Program-made: the position numbers and the translations under genes
Assembly (NCBI RefSeq): GCF_027484705.1
Contig: NZ_JAIXSL010000016.1
Location: 1 to 64,000 of the forward strand
DNA: 64,000 nt
From: Flavobacterium sp.
GTDB lineage: Bacteria > Bacteroidota > Bacteroidia > Flavobacteriales > Flavobacteriaceae
Direction of reading: 5' to 3'
In this document: in pieces, positions 28,724-38,490 of the stretch
How the letters are laid out: the number at the start of each line of letters is the position of its first letter
How positions within the stretch are numbered: position 1 is the first letter of the stretch
Notes under the pieces: generated by a model
Told to the model about the DNA's origin: nothing
What the model saw: the letters and a program-made list of their open reading frames with translations, nothing else
Database searches by the model: none

Positions 28724-29617
28724 ATGAAAGCTGTTTTTCTTATTCTATTTTGCGTCGTTTCTGCCACTTTCATTTCCGCTCAGGAACAATTCTCCGTTTA
28801 TTTTGGCAGCAATAAATTCGAATTGACGCCAAAAGAAAAAAACAGCTTAAACCAATGGATGGCTTCACATGCCGATGTAAAAGTAGTCGGTATCCACGGA
28901 TTTACTGATGAAGATGGAAGCAACGGTTTCAATGATACGCTGGCCAAAAACAGGATCAATTTTATCTTCAATGCGATTCAAGGCAAAATCAAAATCAGGG
29001 AAGATTTCAAGACCAGAAGTTTTGGCGAACTGCACAAGCTTTCCAAAATCAAAGCTGAAAACCGCAAAGTGACATTGTTCTATATCGAAGCGAAAGATAT
29101 TCCAAGAGAAAATGAGATTCTCGGCATTAAGGAAGTGGCGGCTGCACCGATCGAAGAACTTAAGGAAATCATTCATTATCCCGAAAAATTGGTTTTCGAT
29201 AACCCTGACGGAACCAAATCTGAATACAAGCTCGATGTGGCTTTCATGCAAAAAATGAGTGAAGCCGCAGTAGGAGAGAAGCTTAAGATCGAGAATCTGA
29301 ACTTTAAAATCAACACTTTTATAGTGGTGCCCGAATCTAGAGGAAAAATGTATGAACTGCTCGTCGTGCTTCAGAAAAATCCGAAATTGGTCATTGAAAT
29401 TCAAGGCCATTTGTGTTGCATGCCCAATGATCGTTTGGATTTATCGACACAACGCGCCAAAGCCATCAATAATTTTCTAGTCGCTAATGGCATCAATGAA
29501 AAAAGGCTTACTTACAAAGGATTCGGAAGCACCCAGCCGATTTATCCGATTCCCGAAAAAGACGAAGCGCAACGTGCCGCCAACCGCCGTGTAGAAATTC
29601 TGATTGTATCGCGTTAA
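28724..29617 (+). CDS. OmpA family protein with two OmpA-like domains
   Basis: VYFGSNKFELTPKEKNSLNQW...GFTDEDGSNGFNDTLAKNR and IEIQGHLCCMPNDRLDLSTQRAKAI...NRRVEILI. Confidence 0.85.
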   Translation: MKAVFLILFCVVSATFISAQEQFSVYFGSNKFELTPKEKNSLNQWMASHADVKVVGIHGFTDEDGSNGFNDTLAKNRINFIFNAIQGKIKIREDFKTRSFGELHKLSKIKAENRKVTLFYIEAKDIPRENEILGIKEVAAAPIEELKEIIHYPEKLVFDNPDGTKSEYKLDVAFMQKMSEAAVGEKLKIENLNFKINTFIVVPESRGKMYELLVVLQKNPKLVIEIQGHLCCMPNDRLDLSTQRAKAINNFLVANGINEKRLTYKGFGSTQPIYPIPEKDEAQRAANRRVEILIVSR

Positions 29618-29636
29618 TCAAATCCATTCAATAGCA

Positions 29637-30437
29637 ATGAAAAATAGTTTAGCCTTTATTTTATTACTGCTGTTGCCTGCATTCGGACTTTCTGCGCAGG
29701 AAAAACTGACGGTGTTTTTTGATTTTGACAAACACAACCTCAATGATACTGCCCTCCAACAACTGCAAACCTGGATCGCCAACAATCCTAAAATTGAAGT
29801 GACTAAAATATACGGTTTCTGCGATTGGAAAGGCAATAATAACTACAACGATTCGCTTTCGTTGAAACGCGTCAATACGGTTTTTAATTACTTCAAAGAA
29901 AAGAATATCAAAGTTAAAGAAGGTTATGAAATTAAAGGCTTTGGCGAAGATTTTGAACAATCGAAAGTGCAGTCTGAAAACCGTAAAGTCCTCATCGTTT
30001 ATGAATTCAAAAAAGAGGAAACTTCAAAATCGGCTATGGAGAACAAAGACAGTTTGCCCTTAGCCGAACAATTCAAACAAGCCAAAACGGGCGATAAAAT
30101 CCGGTTGAAAAATATTTATTTTTATAATATGACGCCAAGGATTCTTCCAAAATCAAGACCGGTTTTGATTGAATTGTTGTGCGCTTTGGAAGACAATCCC
30201 AAACTCAAAATAGAAATCCGTGGGCACATTTGTTGTCAAAGAGGATTTGACATCAATGACCTTTCGGTGATGCGGGCGCGGGCGATTTACAATTATCTAG
30301 TCACCCAAAAAATTAACAGGAAACGCTTGTCTTATAAAGGTTTGGGAACCAGCGAACCCATTTATCCGATTCCTGAAAAATCGGAATTTGAGGAAGATGA
30401 AAACCGCCGTGTAGAAATTTTGGTGCTTGAGAACTGA
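29637..30437 (+). CDS. OmpA family protein with two OmpA-like domains (tandem paralogue)
   Basis: FFDFDKHNLND...GFCDWKGNNNYNDSLSLKR and IEIRGHICCQRGFDINDLSVMRARAI...NRRVEILVLEN. Confidence 0.85.
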   Translation: MKNSLAFILLLLLPAFGLSAQEKLTVFFDFDKHNLNDTALQQLQTWIANNPKIEVTKIYGFCDWKGNNNYNDSLSLKRVNTVFNYFKEKNIKVKEGYEIKGFGEDFEQSKVQSENRKVLIVYEFKKEETSKSAMENKDSLPLAEQFKQAKTGDKIRLKNIYFYNMTPRILPKSRPVLIELLCALEDNPKLKIEIRGHICCQRGFDINDLSVMRARAIYNYLVTQKINRKRLSYKGLGTSEPIYPIPEKSEFEEDENRRVEILVLEN

Positions 30438-30482
30438 TTTTAAAATCCTAAAATCTTATCCGTTAAAACGGAACAATCTCAT

Positions 30483-30490
30483 TATATTTG
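30483..30490 (+). promoter_or_regulatory. -7 box TATATTTG upstream of purM-like gene
   Basis: Exact TAnnTTTG match 23 nt upstream of ATG. Confidence 0.55.
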
Positions 30491-30512
30491 CCGGACAACA
30501 ACACAACAATCC

Positions 30513-31691
30513 ATGAGTTCAGCTACTTCCAAACGTTATGCGCAACGCGGCGTTTCCGCATCTAAAGAAGATGTGCATCAGGCCATCAAAAACATCGACA
30601 AAGGATTATTCCCGAAAGCTTTCTGTAAAATCGTTCCAGATTATCTGACGAATGACCAAGAGTATTGCTTGATCATGCATGCCGACGGCGCCGGAACAAA
30701 ATCATCATTGGCTTATCTGTATTGGAAAGAAACAGGCGATATTTCAGTTTGGAAAGGCATTGCGCAAGATGCACTCATTATGAATATTGATGATTTATTA
30801 TGTGTTGGCGCTACTGATAATATTTTGCTTTCCTCAACCATTGGTAGAAATAAAAACAGGATTTCGGGCGAAGTGATTTCAGCCATCATCAACGGTACTG
30901 AAGAGCTTATCGAAGAACTCAAACAGCACGGCGTCACGATCCATTCCACGGGTGGAGAAACAGCTGACGTGGGCGATTTAGTGCGAACGATTATTGTTGA
31001 TTCCACAGTTACGGCACGAATGAAACGTTCTGATGTGATCGATAATGCCAATATCAAGTCGGGCGATGTGATTGTCGGTTTGGCTTCTTTCGGTCAGGCC
31101 GTTTATGAAAAATCATACAATGGCGGTATGGGCAGCAACGGTTTGACTTCAGCACGCCATGATGTTTTCGCGCACGATCTGGCTAAAAAATACCCTGAAA
31201 GTTTCGATGATCTTGTGCCCGATGATTTGGTGTATTCAGGCCAGATGCAATTGACGGATGCTGTTGAGAATGCTCCGATTGATGCGGGTCAATTGGTGCT
31301 TTCGCCCACGAGAACCTACGCGCCGATTGTCAAAAAAATACTAGAAAAATATTCATCAAAAGACATTCATGGCATGGTGCACTGCAGCGGTGGTGCGCAG
31401 ACTAAGATTTTACATTTCATAGAAAACCTACATATTATTAAGGATAACTTATTTCCTGTTCCGCCTTTGTTTCAACTGATTCAACAGCAATCGAAAACGG
31501 ATTGGAAAGAAATGTATCAGGTTTTCAACTGTGGCCATCGCATGGAATTGTATGTTCCGGAAAGCATCGCGTCAGAGATTATCAACATTTCGAAATCTTT
31601 TGGTGTGGACGCACAAATTGTCGGTCGGGTAGAGGCGAGCCAACATAAAAAACTCACTATTGTCAGCGAATACGGAACTTTTGAATATTAA
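30513..31691 (+). CDS. purM: Phosphoribosylformylglycinamidine cyclo-ligase (AIR synthase)
   Basis: HADGAGTKSSLAY; MNIDDLLCVGATDNILLSSTIGRN; GGETADVGDLVRT; GMVHCSGGAQTKILHF. Confidence 0.9.
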   Translation: MSSATSKRYAQRGVSASKEDVHQAIKNIDKGLFPKAFCKIVPDYLTNDQEYCLIMHADGAGTKSSLAYLYWKETGDISVWKGIAQDALIMNIDDLLCVGATDNILLSSTIGRNKNRISGEVISAIINGTEELIEELKQHGVTIHSTGGETADVGDLVRTIIVDSTVTARMKRSDVIDNANIKSGDVIVGLASFGQAVYEKSYNGGMGSNGLTSARHDVFAHDLAKKYPESFDDLVPDDLVYSGQMQLTDAVENAPIDAGQLVLSPTRTYAPIVKKILEKYSSKDIHGMVHCSGGAQTKILHFIENLHIIKDNLFPVPPLFQLIQQQSKTDWKEMYQVFNCGHRMELYVPESIASEIINISKSFGVDAQIVGRVEASQHKKLTIVSEYGTFEY

Positions 31692-31724
31692 ATTTTTACC
31701 AGCGGTATGCAGTCTTAACAAGGC

Positions 31725-32858
31725 ATGAGAAACATATTAAAAATCGAATTCAATCCCGATAGAATATACGGACTTGATGTGCTCCGGGCTGCCGCGATTT
31801 TTTTTGTATTGGTTCCGCATGGTGGTTTTTTGCTTCCGCAACGGTTAAAAATGGCCAGTTATTTTTTTTCTTTAGATGGGGTTTCTATTTTTTTTGTGCT
31901 CAGCGGTTTTCTGCTCGGCGGAATTCTGATCAAAAACCTGGAAAAAGCAACATTTACCAAAACGGACTTAATCAATTTTTGGGTGCGAAGATGGTTCAGG
32001 ACTTTACCCAATTACTTTCTGATTCTAACGGTTCTCTGTATTTTTAGCTATTATACTGATGATGGTTTTGCGCTTGGCAATCTGGCAAAGTATTTTGTTT
32101 TTTCACAGAATTTATTCGAACCACAACCTGAAGGTTTTTTTCCGGAAGCCTGGAGTTTAAGTGTTGAAGAATGGTTCTATCTGCTGATACCGGTCATTAT
32201 TTTTTTACTGATTGTTTTTCTAAAAGTAAAACCGAAAAAGGCTGTTTTATCAACGGTCATATTAATTATTGCAACCATCACATTATTTAGATATATAAGG
32301 TTTGAGAACACAATCATTCTTAATTACGGTGATTGGGATATGTATTACAGGAAACAAGTATGCACGAGACTTGACAGTATTATGTTTGGCGTATTGGGTT
32401 CCTATTTTCAATTTTATTACCGTCAAAGTTGGATTCGTTATAAGTTTCAGTTGCTGATTGCAGGCATGATTTTATTAATATGCTCCACCCATTTTTTTTC
32501 ACGCTTATTCATCAGTTATGGAGGAATGTACTCCTGTGTTTTTTCGTTTACAGTGGTCTCATTGGCGGTACTTTTCCTGCTTCCGTTTTTGTCAGAACTC
32601 AGAACAGGTAAAGGTTGGATTTACCGCGGCGTTACATACACCAGTTTAATTTCCTATTCGATGTATTTATTGAATTTTTCGATTATTCAGCGCTGCATAG
32701 TCAATAAAATCAAATGGACGCTTTTTTTGGATTCCGAATATGCCATTTGCTTTGTCCAATATTTCCTATACTGGATTCTGGTGTTTGTGTTTTCCATTTT
32801 ACTGTATAAGTATTTTGAAATGCCTATGACCAGACTAAGAGAACGAATAAATAGATAG
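31725..32858 (+). CDS. Acyltransferase family 3 membrane protein
   Basis: GLDVLRAAAIFFVLVPHG; FFVLSGFLLGG; WSLSVEEWFYLLIP. Confidence 0.92.
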   Translation: MRNILKIEFNPDRIYGLDVLRAAAIFFVLVPHGGFLLPQRLKMASYFFSLDGVSIFFVLSGFLLGGILIKNLEKATFTKTDLINFWVRRWFRTLPNYFLILTVLCIFSYYTDDGFALGNLAKYFVFSQNLFEPQPEGFFPEAWSLSVEEWFYLLIPVIIFLLIVFLKVKPKKAVLSTVILIIATITLFRYIRFENTIILNYGDWDMYYRKQVCTRLDSIMFGVLGSYFQFYYRQSWIRYKFQLLIAGMILLICSTHFFSRLFISYGGMYSCVFSFTVVSLAVLFLLPFLSELRTGKGWIYRGVTYTSLISYSMYLLNFSIIQRCIVNKIKWTLFLDSEYAICFVQYFLYWILVFVFSILLYKYFEMPMTRLRERINR

Positions 32859-33005
32859 TTTATGAAAAAAGAATAAAATGCTGTGGGCGCCATTTCACAA
32901 ATTGCCTTTTCATGTGTTCATAAAACTGCTTAGATGGTAAAGAAGGTATTAGATAATCTAGTGTAAACAATAAAAATGGTCAAACAATAATTTAAGCATT
33001 CTGTT

Positions 33006-33032
33006 AAAAAGCCATCAAGAGGTGGTTTTTTT
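33006..33032 (+). terminator. Rho-independent terminator
   Basis: AAAAAGCCATCAAGAGGTGGTTTTTTT. Confidence 0.6.
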
Positions 33033-33087
33033 ATTTTTACAATTTTATTTTTACTACTTTTGACGTTATTAACTTAAAAAATAAATA

Positions 33088-35709
33088 ATGAAAAAAATTA
33101 CATTTAATCTTTTATTTGGAGTTGCTTTGCTATTGTCTTCATCGGGAATTATAGCTCAAGCCAATGACAATTTTGCCAATGCAGAAGCTATTTCCTGCGG
33201 AAATAACTATACAGGATCTACCGCTGCGGCAACGCTCGACGAGAACGATGCTCCTGACGGATTTGGAGCAGACATGGATGCTCCGAATGTATGGTACTCC
33301 TACACAGGTTCAGGTGCAGAGGAAACCATTACCCTTAATTTATGCGGTTCTTCTTATGACAGCTCTGTATTAGTTTATACAGGTTCTTCAGGAAGCTTGA
33401 CTTTAGTAGCGGGTAATGACGATGATGCTACTTGTGGTGTATTTCCGGCAACTACTCGTTCAAGAGTAAGTTTTACTTCAGATGGTTCAACAACATATTA
33501 TATTGCTATCGAAGGGTATAATGTTACAAGTACAGGAGCATTCACAATGGATGTAACTTGTTCTGCGGTTAACCCTCCAGCGGTCAGCAATCAAACGTGT
33601 TTGTCGGCTTTAGCAGTTGATGTTGATGCTTCCATCATTAGTTCCGATAATTCATACGGAGATGTAAGCCCGACACAAACTACTTGCGATCCTTTTGGTA
33701 ACATTCAGGATGTTTGGTTTTCATTCGTAGCCCCATCTGCAACAGTAAATTGTACGGTAACTAAAGGAACTATGACATCTGCTAATTTTGCTATTTATTC
33801 AGGAGCATGTGATGCATTGACCAGTTTAGCCTGCCGTATTGATTTGACAGCAGCAACTACGCAATCATTAACAACGCTAGTTCCAGGTGATACTTATTAT
33901 GTTCAGGTATGGAGTAATGGTGCTGAACAAGGAGATTTTACCTTAAGTTTATCTGATCCGTCACTCTGTTTGCCAGCAGCCACTTTTGCAAGTGTTGCGA
34001 ATTGTATTGACAACAACTTCACAATCAACGTTGATATTACAAGTTTAGCATCTGCTAGCTCCGTTACGGTTACTGACAATCAAAGTAGCCCATCACAATC
34101 AAGCAACTCGGCAGGAATTGTTACTTTCGGACCTTATGCCTTTGGAGCTTCTGTAGTTTTAACAGTAACCAATGATCAGAGCCCAGGTTGTGCTTTAGTT
34201 AGTCCAACTATATTGTTGGCAGGTTGTCCTCCTGTAAATGATGAATGTACTAATGCGATTGCATTAACAGTTAATCCTGATTTTAGCTGTGCAAATATCA
34301 CTGCCGGAACTGTGGCTGGAGCAACTGCCTCTGCAACAGATGCTACTGCTTGTTTCGGAACAGAAGATGATGACGTATGGTTTTCATTCGTAGCAACTGG
34401 TGCAACTCACACTGTAAGCTTGCTTAATGTAGCGGGTTCTGCAACAGATTTATTCCATTCATTATGGACTGGAGCTGATTGTTCTAGTTTAGCTTTAGTA
34501 CCAAATTCATGTTCAGATCCCAACACTAGTACTATCTCAGGTTTAACCGCTGGAGAAACTTATTATTTAAGAGTAAATACTTATACAGCTACTGCCGGAC
34601 AAACTACTACTTTTAATGTATGTATCGGAACACCACCACCACCACCAGCCAATGACGAATGTGATGCTGCGATTGCTTTAACTGTAAACCCAGATGATTC
34701 TTGTGCAGCTGTAACATCAGGGACAATTGCTTCAGCCACAGCTTCAGCCACTGATGCCACTTCTTGTTTCGGAACAGAAGATGACGATGTTTGGTTTTCT
34801 TTCGTTGCTACTGATACCGTTCAAACAATTAGTTTATCTAATGTTACAGGTTCTACTACAGATTTATTCCATTCATTATGGGAAGGTGATTGTTCAGGTT
34901 TAACATTGGTTCCAAACACTTGTTCTGATCCAAACAGCAGTTCTCCTTCAGGATTAAACATTGGTCAAACTTATTATTTAAGAGTATATTCTTATACAGC
35001 CACTGCCGGACAAACTACTTCTTTTGATGTTTGTATTGGAACACCACCAGCACCACCAGCGAATGACGACTGTGCAAGCGCAGAAGCATTGACTTTGAAT
35101 ACTCCGGTAACTGGTTCAACAGCTAGTGCTTCAACAACAACTTTAGGAATTACACCTTCATGTCAAACAAATCGTAAGAATGATGTTTGGTATAGTATAG
35201 AAGTTCCAGCTTCAGGAACTTTAACAGTAACAACAAATCCAGCTCAGGTTACAGCTATGACTGATTCAGTAGTAAGTGTGTTTACTGGTTCTTGTGGATC
35301 ATTTACTGAAGTGGGTTGTGATGATGATAATACTTCAGACAACTTTTCTACAGTAGAAATGACAGGTTTAACTCCTGGCGATATAGTACTTATTGGAGTA
35401 TGGACATATGGAACTACTGCAGATGGAAGGTTCATTGTGAACGCATTTGATCCTACACTAGCAACGAATACTTTTGATAATACAACTTTTGCTTACTACC
35501 CAAGTCCTGTGAAAGATGTTTTGACTTTGTCTTACAACAAAAACATTACAGCCGTAGCAGTATACAATTTGTTAGGACAAGAGGTGATTACAAAATCAGC
35601 AAATGCTAATTTATCACAAATTGATATGTCTAACTTAGCTAAAGGTACCTACCTTGTAAAAGTTACAGCAGACAATCAAATAAAAACGATTAAAGTTATT
35701 AAAGAGTAA
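33088..35709 (+). CDS. T9SS type A sorting domain-containing surface protein, array member 1
   Basis: Signal peptide; repeated PPC-like domains; C-terminal YYPSPVKDVLTLSYNK..VAVYNLLGQEV..GTYLVKVTADNQIKTIKVIKE. Confidence 0.9.
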   Translation: MKKITFNLLFGVALLLSSSGIIAQANDNFANAEAISCGNNYTGSTAAATLDENDAPDGFGADMDAPNVWYSYTGSGAEETITLNLCGSSYDSSVLVYTGSSGSLTLVAGNDDDATCGVFPATTRSRVSFTSDGSTTYYIAIEGYNVTSTGAFTMDVTCSAVNPPAVSNQTCLSALAVDVDASIISSDNSYGDVSPTQTTCDPFGNIQDVWFSFVAPSATVNCTVTKGTMTSANFAIYSGACDALTSLACRIDLTAATTQSLTTLVPGDTYYVQVWSNGAEQGDFTLSLSDPSLCLPAATFASVANCIDNNFTINVDITSLASASSVTVTDNQSSPSQSSNSAGIVTFGPYAFGASVVLTVTNDQSPGCALVSPTILLAGCPPVNDECTNAIALTVNPDFSCANITAGTVAGATASATDATACFGTEDDDVWFSFVATGATHTVSLLNVAGSATDLFHSLWTGADCSSLALVPNSCSDPNTSTISGLTAGETYYLRVNTYTATAGQTTTFNVCIGTPPPPPANDECDAAIALTVNPDDSCAAVTSGTIASATASATDATSCFGTEDDDVWFSFVATDTVQTISLSNVTGSTTDLFHSLWEGDCSGLTLVPNTCSDPNSSSPSGLNIGQTYYLRVYSYTATAGQTTSFDVCIGTPPAPPANDDCASAEALTLNTPVTGSTASASTTTLGITPSCQTNRKNDVWYSIEVPASGTLTVTTNPAQVTAMTDSVVSVFTGSCGSFTEVGCDDDNTSDNFSTVEMTGLTPGDIVLIGVWTYGTTADGRFIVNAFDPTLATNTFDNTTFAYYPSPVKDVLTLSYNKNITAVAVYNLLGQEVITKSANANLSQIDMSNLAKGTYLVKVTADNQIKTIKVIKE
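34240..35045 (+). repeat. Two tandem intragenic domain repeats of about 400 nt
   Basis: NDEC..AIALTVNPD..SC...CFGTEDDDVWFSFVAT...TDLFHSLW...LVPN(S/T)CSDPN...YYLRV..YTATAGQTT.F.VCIGTPP occurs twice. Confidence 0.85.
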
Positions 35710-35735
35710 TCTTTTTTAAACTGTTTGTAATTTTT

Positions 35736-35758
35736 AACCACCTTCGGGTGGTTTTTTT
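35736..35758 (+). terminator. Rho-independent terminator (UUCG tetraloop)
   Basis: AACCACCTTCGGGTGGTTTTTTT. Confidence 0.9.
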
Positions 35759-35818
35759 GTTTTTTAGAGATTATTTTTTCTACTTTTATGAAATATTAAC
35801 TTATCAACAATTATTTAT

Positions 35819-38377
35819 ATGAAAAAAATTACCTTTAAAATTTTACTGGTTTTTGCATTACTGCTCTCCGCGTATGCCAATTCCCAATGTTTAGTGGCAA
35901 CCAACGGACAGTGGCCGACTGACCCCGTACCTGCTGCCACGTGTGATGGCTTAACTGCAACAATTGCAACAGCATTTGGTTATGCGAGCGAATATTCTGC
36001 AGTGGAACTTGTAGCGGGCGAAACTTATACTTTCAAAAGTTCAATAGCTACGGATTACATCACCATCAGTACGGATGATGGCGCAACTGCTGCAACTTTT
36101 GGTGCAACGCCACTTATGTGGGTTTCTGACTTCACTGGTGTAGCCCGTTTCTATACGCATGTTAGTGATGCTTGTGGCGGAAATACGAATGAAAGAACCA
36201 GATCTTTTATATGTGGTGTTCCACCATGTATAGCTCCAATGGTAACATTCACCAAAACCTTTGATTGTGGAAATTCAAATTTTGGCATTGATGCAAACAT
36301 CACAAGTATAGGCGATGCGGCTTCTGTTACAGTAACTGATGATCAGGGAAGTCCTTCACAAACCGTTTCTTCAACAGGTTTGGTAAGTTTTGGCCCATAT
36401 GCTTTCGGTACTTCTGTAGTATTTACTGCGACCAATGATCAAAACTCAATTTGTAATCTCGTAAGTGAGGCTCAAGTTGTAAATGCATGTCCTCCGACCA
36501 ATGATACTTGCGATACTGCGATTGTATTGAATTGCGGTGATGTATTGACTAATCAAACTACAGAAGGAGCTACTGGTGGTAGTGCTACTTCTTGTGTTGG
36601 AACTATTGGAGACGATATATGGTATACCTTTACTGGAGACGGAAAAATCTACACCTTGACAGCTACAGCTTTGGGTACTAGTGATGGTGCACAAGTTGAA
36701 GTTTACGCAAGCACAGACGGAAGCTGCGCTGGTTTTACTCCGGGTAATTGTTTTGCAAGCAACGGAACAGGAGATGCGGTTGTATCAGTAGCTTTTGCGT
36801 CTACAGATGGTACGGTTTATTATGCTCATATCGGAAATTGGATTAATGGTGATCCGGCCATTACTTTTGATCTGGCATTAACTTGTCAAACTCCTTCAAC
36901 TCCACCAGCGAATGATGACTGTACAGGCGCCTATGCTGTGACTGTGAATTCAGATTTGACTTGTACTTCAGTTACGGCTGGAGATTTAACTGGCGCAACA
37001 GGCTCAACGCTTGTTGATGGTGTTTGTTTTGGAACCGCTGACGATGACGTTTGGTTTTCATTCACAGCCACAGAAGTAGTACACTCGATCAGCCTTAATG
37101 ATGTAACCGGAAATACAGATTTATACCACTCTTTATGGACAGGTGATTGTGCTAATTTGACATTAGTGCCAAACTCTTGTTCTGATGCTAATAGCAGTAT
37201 TCCAACAGGACTAACAGTAGGGCAAACTTATTATTTAAGAGTTTATTCTTATACTGATTTACCTTTGCAAACCAGTACTTTTAATGTTTGTATAGGAACA
37301 TTACCTCCAACACCTGCTAATGATGAATGTGATGGTGCCGTAGCATTAACTTGTGGAGATACCCTAAGCGGACAAACAACATTATCAGCAACAGGTGGAA
37401 CGGCTACCTCTTGTATCGGAACTATCGGAAATGATATATGGTATAGTATTCCAGGTAATGGACAATTGATCACATTGACTGCTGTGGCTTCTTCGGAATT
37501 TCCACAGATTCAGGTTTACGAAAGTACTGATGGAACTTGTGCTGGATTTACACCAGGAACTTGTTTTGCTAGCGCAGGAACAGGAGAAACCACAGTTAAT
37601 GTAACTTTCCCTTCGACTATTGGAACAACATATTATGTTCAAATCGGAAACTACATCAACGGTAATCCGGGTGTTGTTTTTGACTTATCTGCTACTTGTG
37701 CCGATGCGCCTCTACCTCCAGCAAATGATGATTGTGGAAGTGCAGAAGCTTTAACCTTAAATACTGAGGTAACTGGAACAACAGCGGGTGCGACTACTAC
37801 GGCTTTAGGAATAACACCTTCATGTCAGGTAAATCGTGCCAATGATGTTTGGTACAGCATTCAAGTCCCAGCCTCAGGAGTTTTAACGGTAACTACTAAT
37901 CCAGCTCCTGGAACCGCTATGACCGATTCAGTATTAAGCGTATTTACAGGTTCATGTGGCTCATTCACAGAAGTGGGTTGTGACGATGATAATGCTGCAG
38001 ATAACTTTTCAACTGTTGAAATGACAGGATTAACTGCGGGTGATACCGTATTGATCGGAGTATGGAGATACAGTTTAGGAACCGGCGTAGATGGCGAGTT
38101 CATTGTGAAAGCATTCGATCCTACATTGGCCACGAACACTTTTGATAATGCTGCTTTTGATTACTATCCAAGTCCTGTGAAAGATGTTTTGACATTGTCT
38201 TATAACAAAAACATTACATCTGTAGCAGTATTCAATTTGTTAGGACAAGAAGTAATGACTAAGTCTACTAGCGCCAACTTATCACAAATTGATATGTCAA
38301 ATCTGGCTAAAGGAACTTATTTAGTAAAAGTTACCGCTGACAATCAGTTGAAAACCATTAAGGTTATCAAAGAATAA
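35819..38377 (+). CDS. T9SS type A sorting domain-containing surface protein, array member 2
   Basis: Same domains and near-identical C-terminal domain as member 1. Confidence 0.9.
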   Translation: MKKITFKILLVFALLLSAYANSQCLVATNGQWPTDPVPAATCDGLTATIATAFGYASEYSAVELVAGETYTFKSSIATDYITISTDDGATAATFGATPLMWVSDFTGVARFYTHVSDACGGNTNERTRSFICGVPPCIAPMVTFTKTFDCGNSNFGIDANITSIGDAASVTVTDDQGSPSQTVSSTGLVSFGPYAFGTSVVFTATNDQNSICNLVSEAQVVNACPPTNDTCDTAIVLNCGDVLTNQTTEGATGGSATSCVGTIGDDIWYTFTGDGKIYTLTATALGTSDGAQVEVYASTDGSCAGFTPGNCFASNGTGDAVVSVAFASTDGTVYYAHIGNWINGDPAITFDLALTCQTPSTPPANDDCTGAYAVTVNSDLTCTSVTAGDLTGATGSTLVDGVCFGTADDDVWFSFTATEVVHSISLNDVTGNTDLYHSLWTGDCANLTLVPNSCSDANSSIPTGLTVGQTYYLRVYSYTDLPLQTSTFNVCIGTLPPTPANDECDGAVALTCGDTLSGQTTLSATGGTATSCIGTIGNDIWYSIPGNGQLITLTAVASSEFPQIQVYESTDGTCAGFTPGTCFASAGTGETTVNVTFPSTIGTTYYVQIGNYINGNPGVVFDLSATCADAPLPPANDDCGSAEALTLNTEVTGTTAGATTTALGITPSCQVNRANDVWYSIQVPASGVLTVTTNPAPGTAMTDSVLSVFTGSCGSFTEVGCDDDNAADNFSTVEMTGLTAGDTVLIGVWRYSLGTGVDGEFIVKAFDPTLATNTFDNAAFDYYPSPVKDVLTLSYNKNITSVAVFNLLGQEVMTKSTSANLSQIDMSNLAKGTYLVKVTADNQLKTIKVIKE

Positions 38378-38400
38378 TTTTAAAAAAAATAGTCATTTTT

Positions 38401-38425
38401 AAGCCACCTTCGGGTGGCTTTTTTT
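38401..38425 (+). terminator. Rho-independent terminator (UUCG tetraloop)
   Basis: AAGCCACCTTCGGGTGGCTTTTTTT. Confidence 0.9.
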
Positions 38426-38490
38426 ATGTGGAATGTTTTCGCACCGTATTTTTTATTACTTTAGAAAAAAAATTAATAAAACGATAAGCT

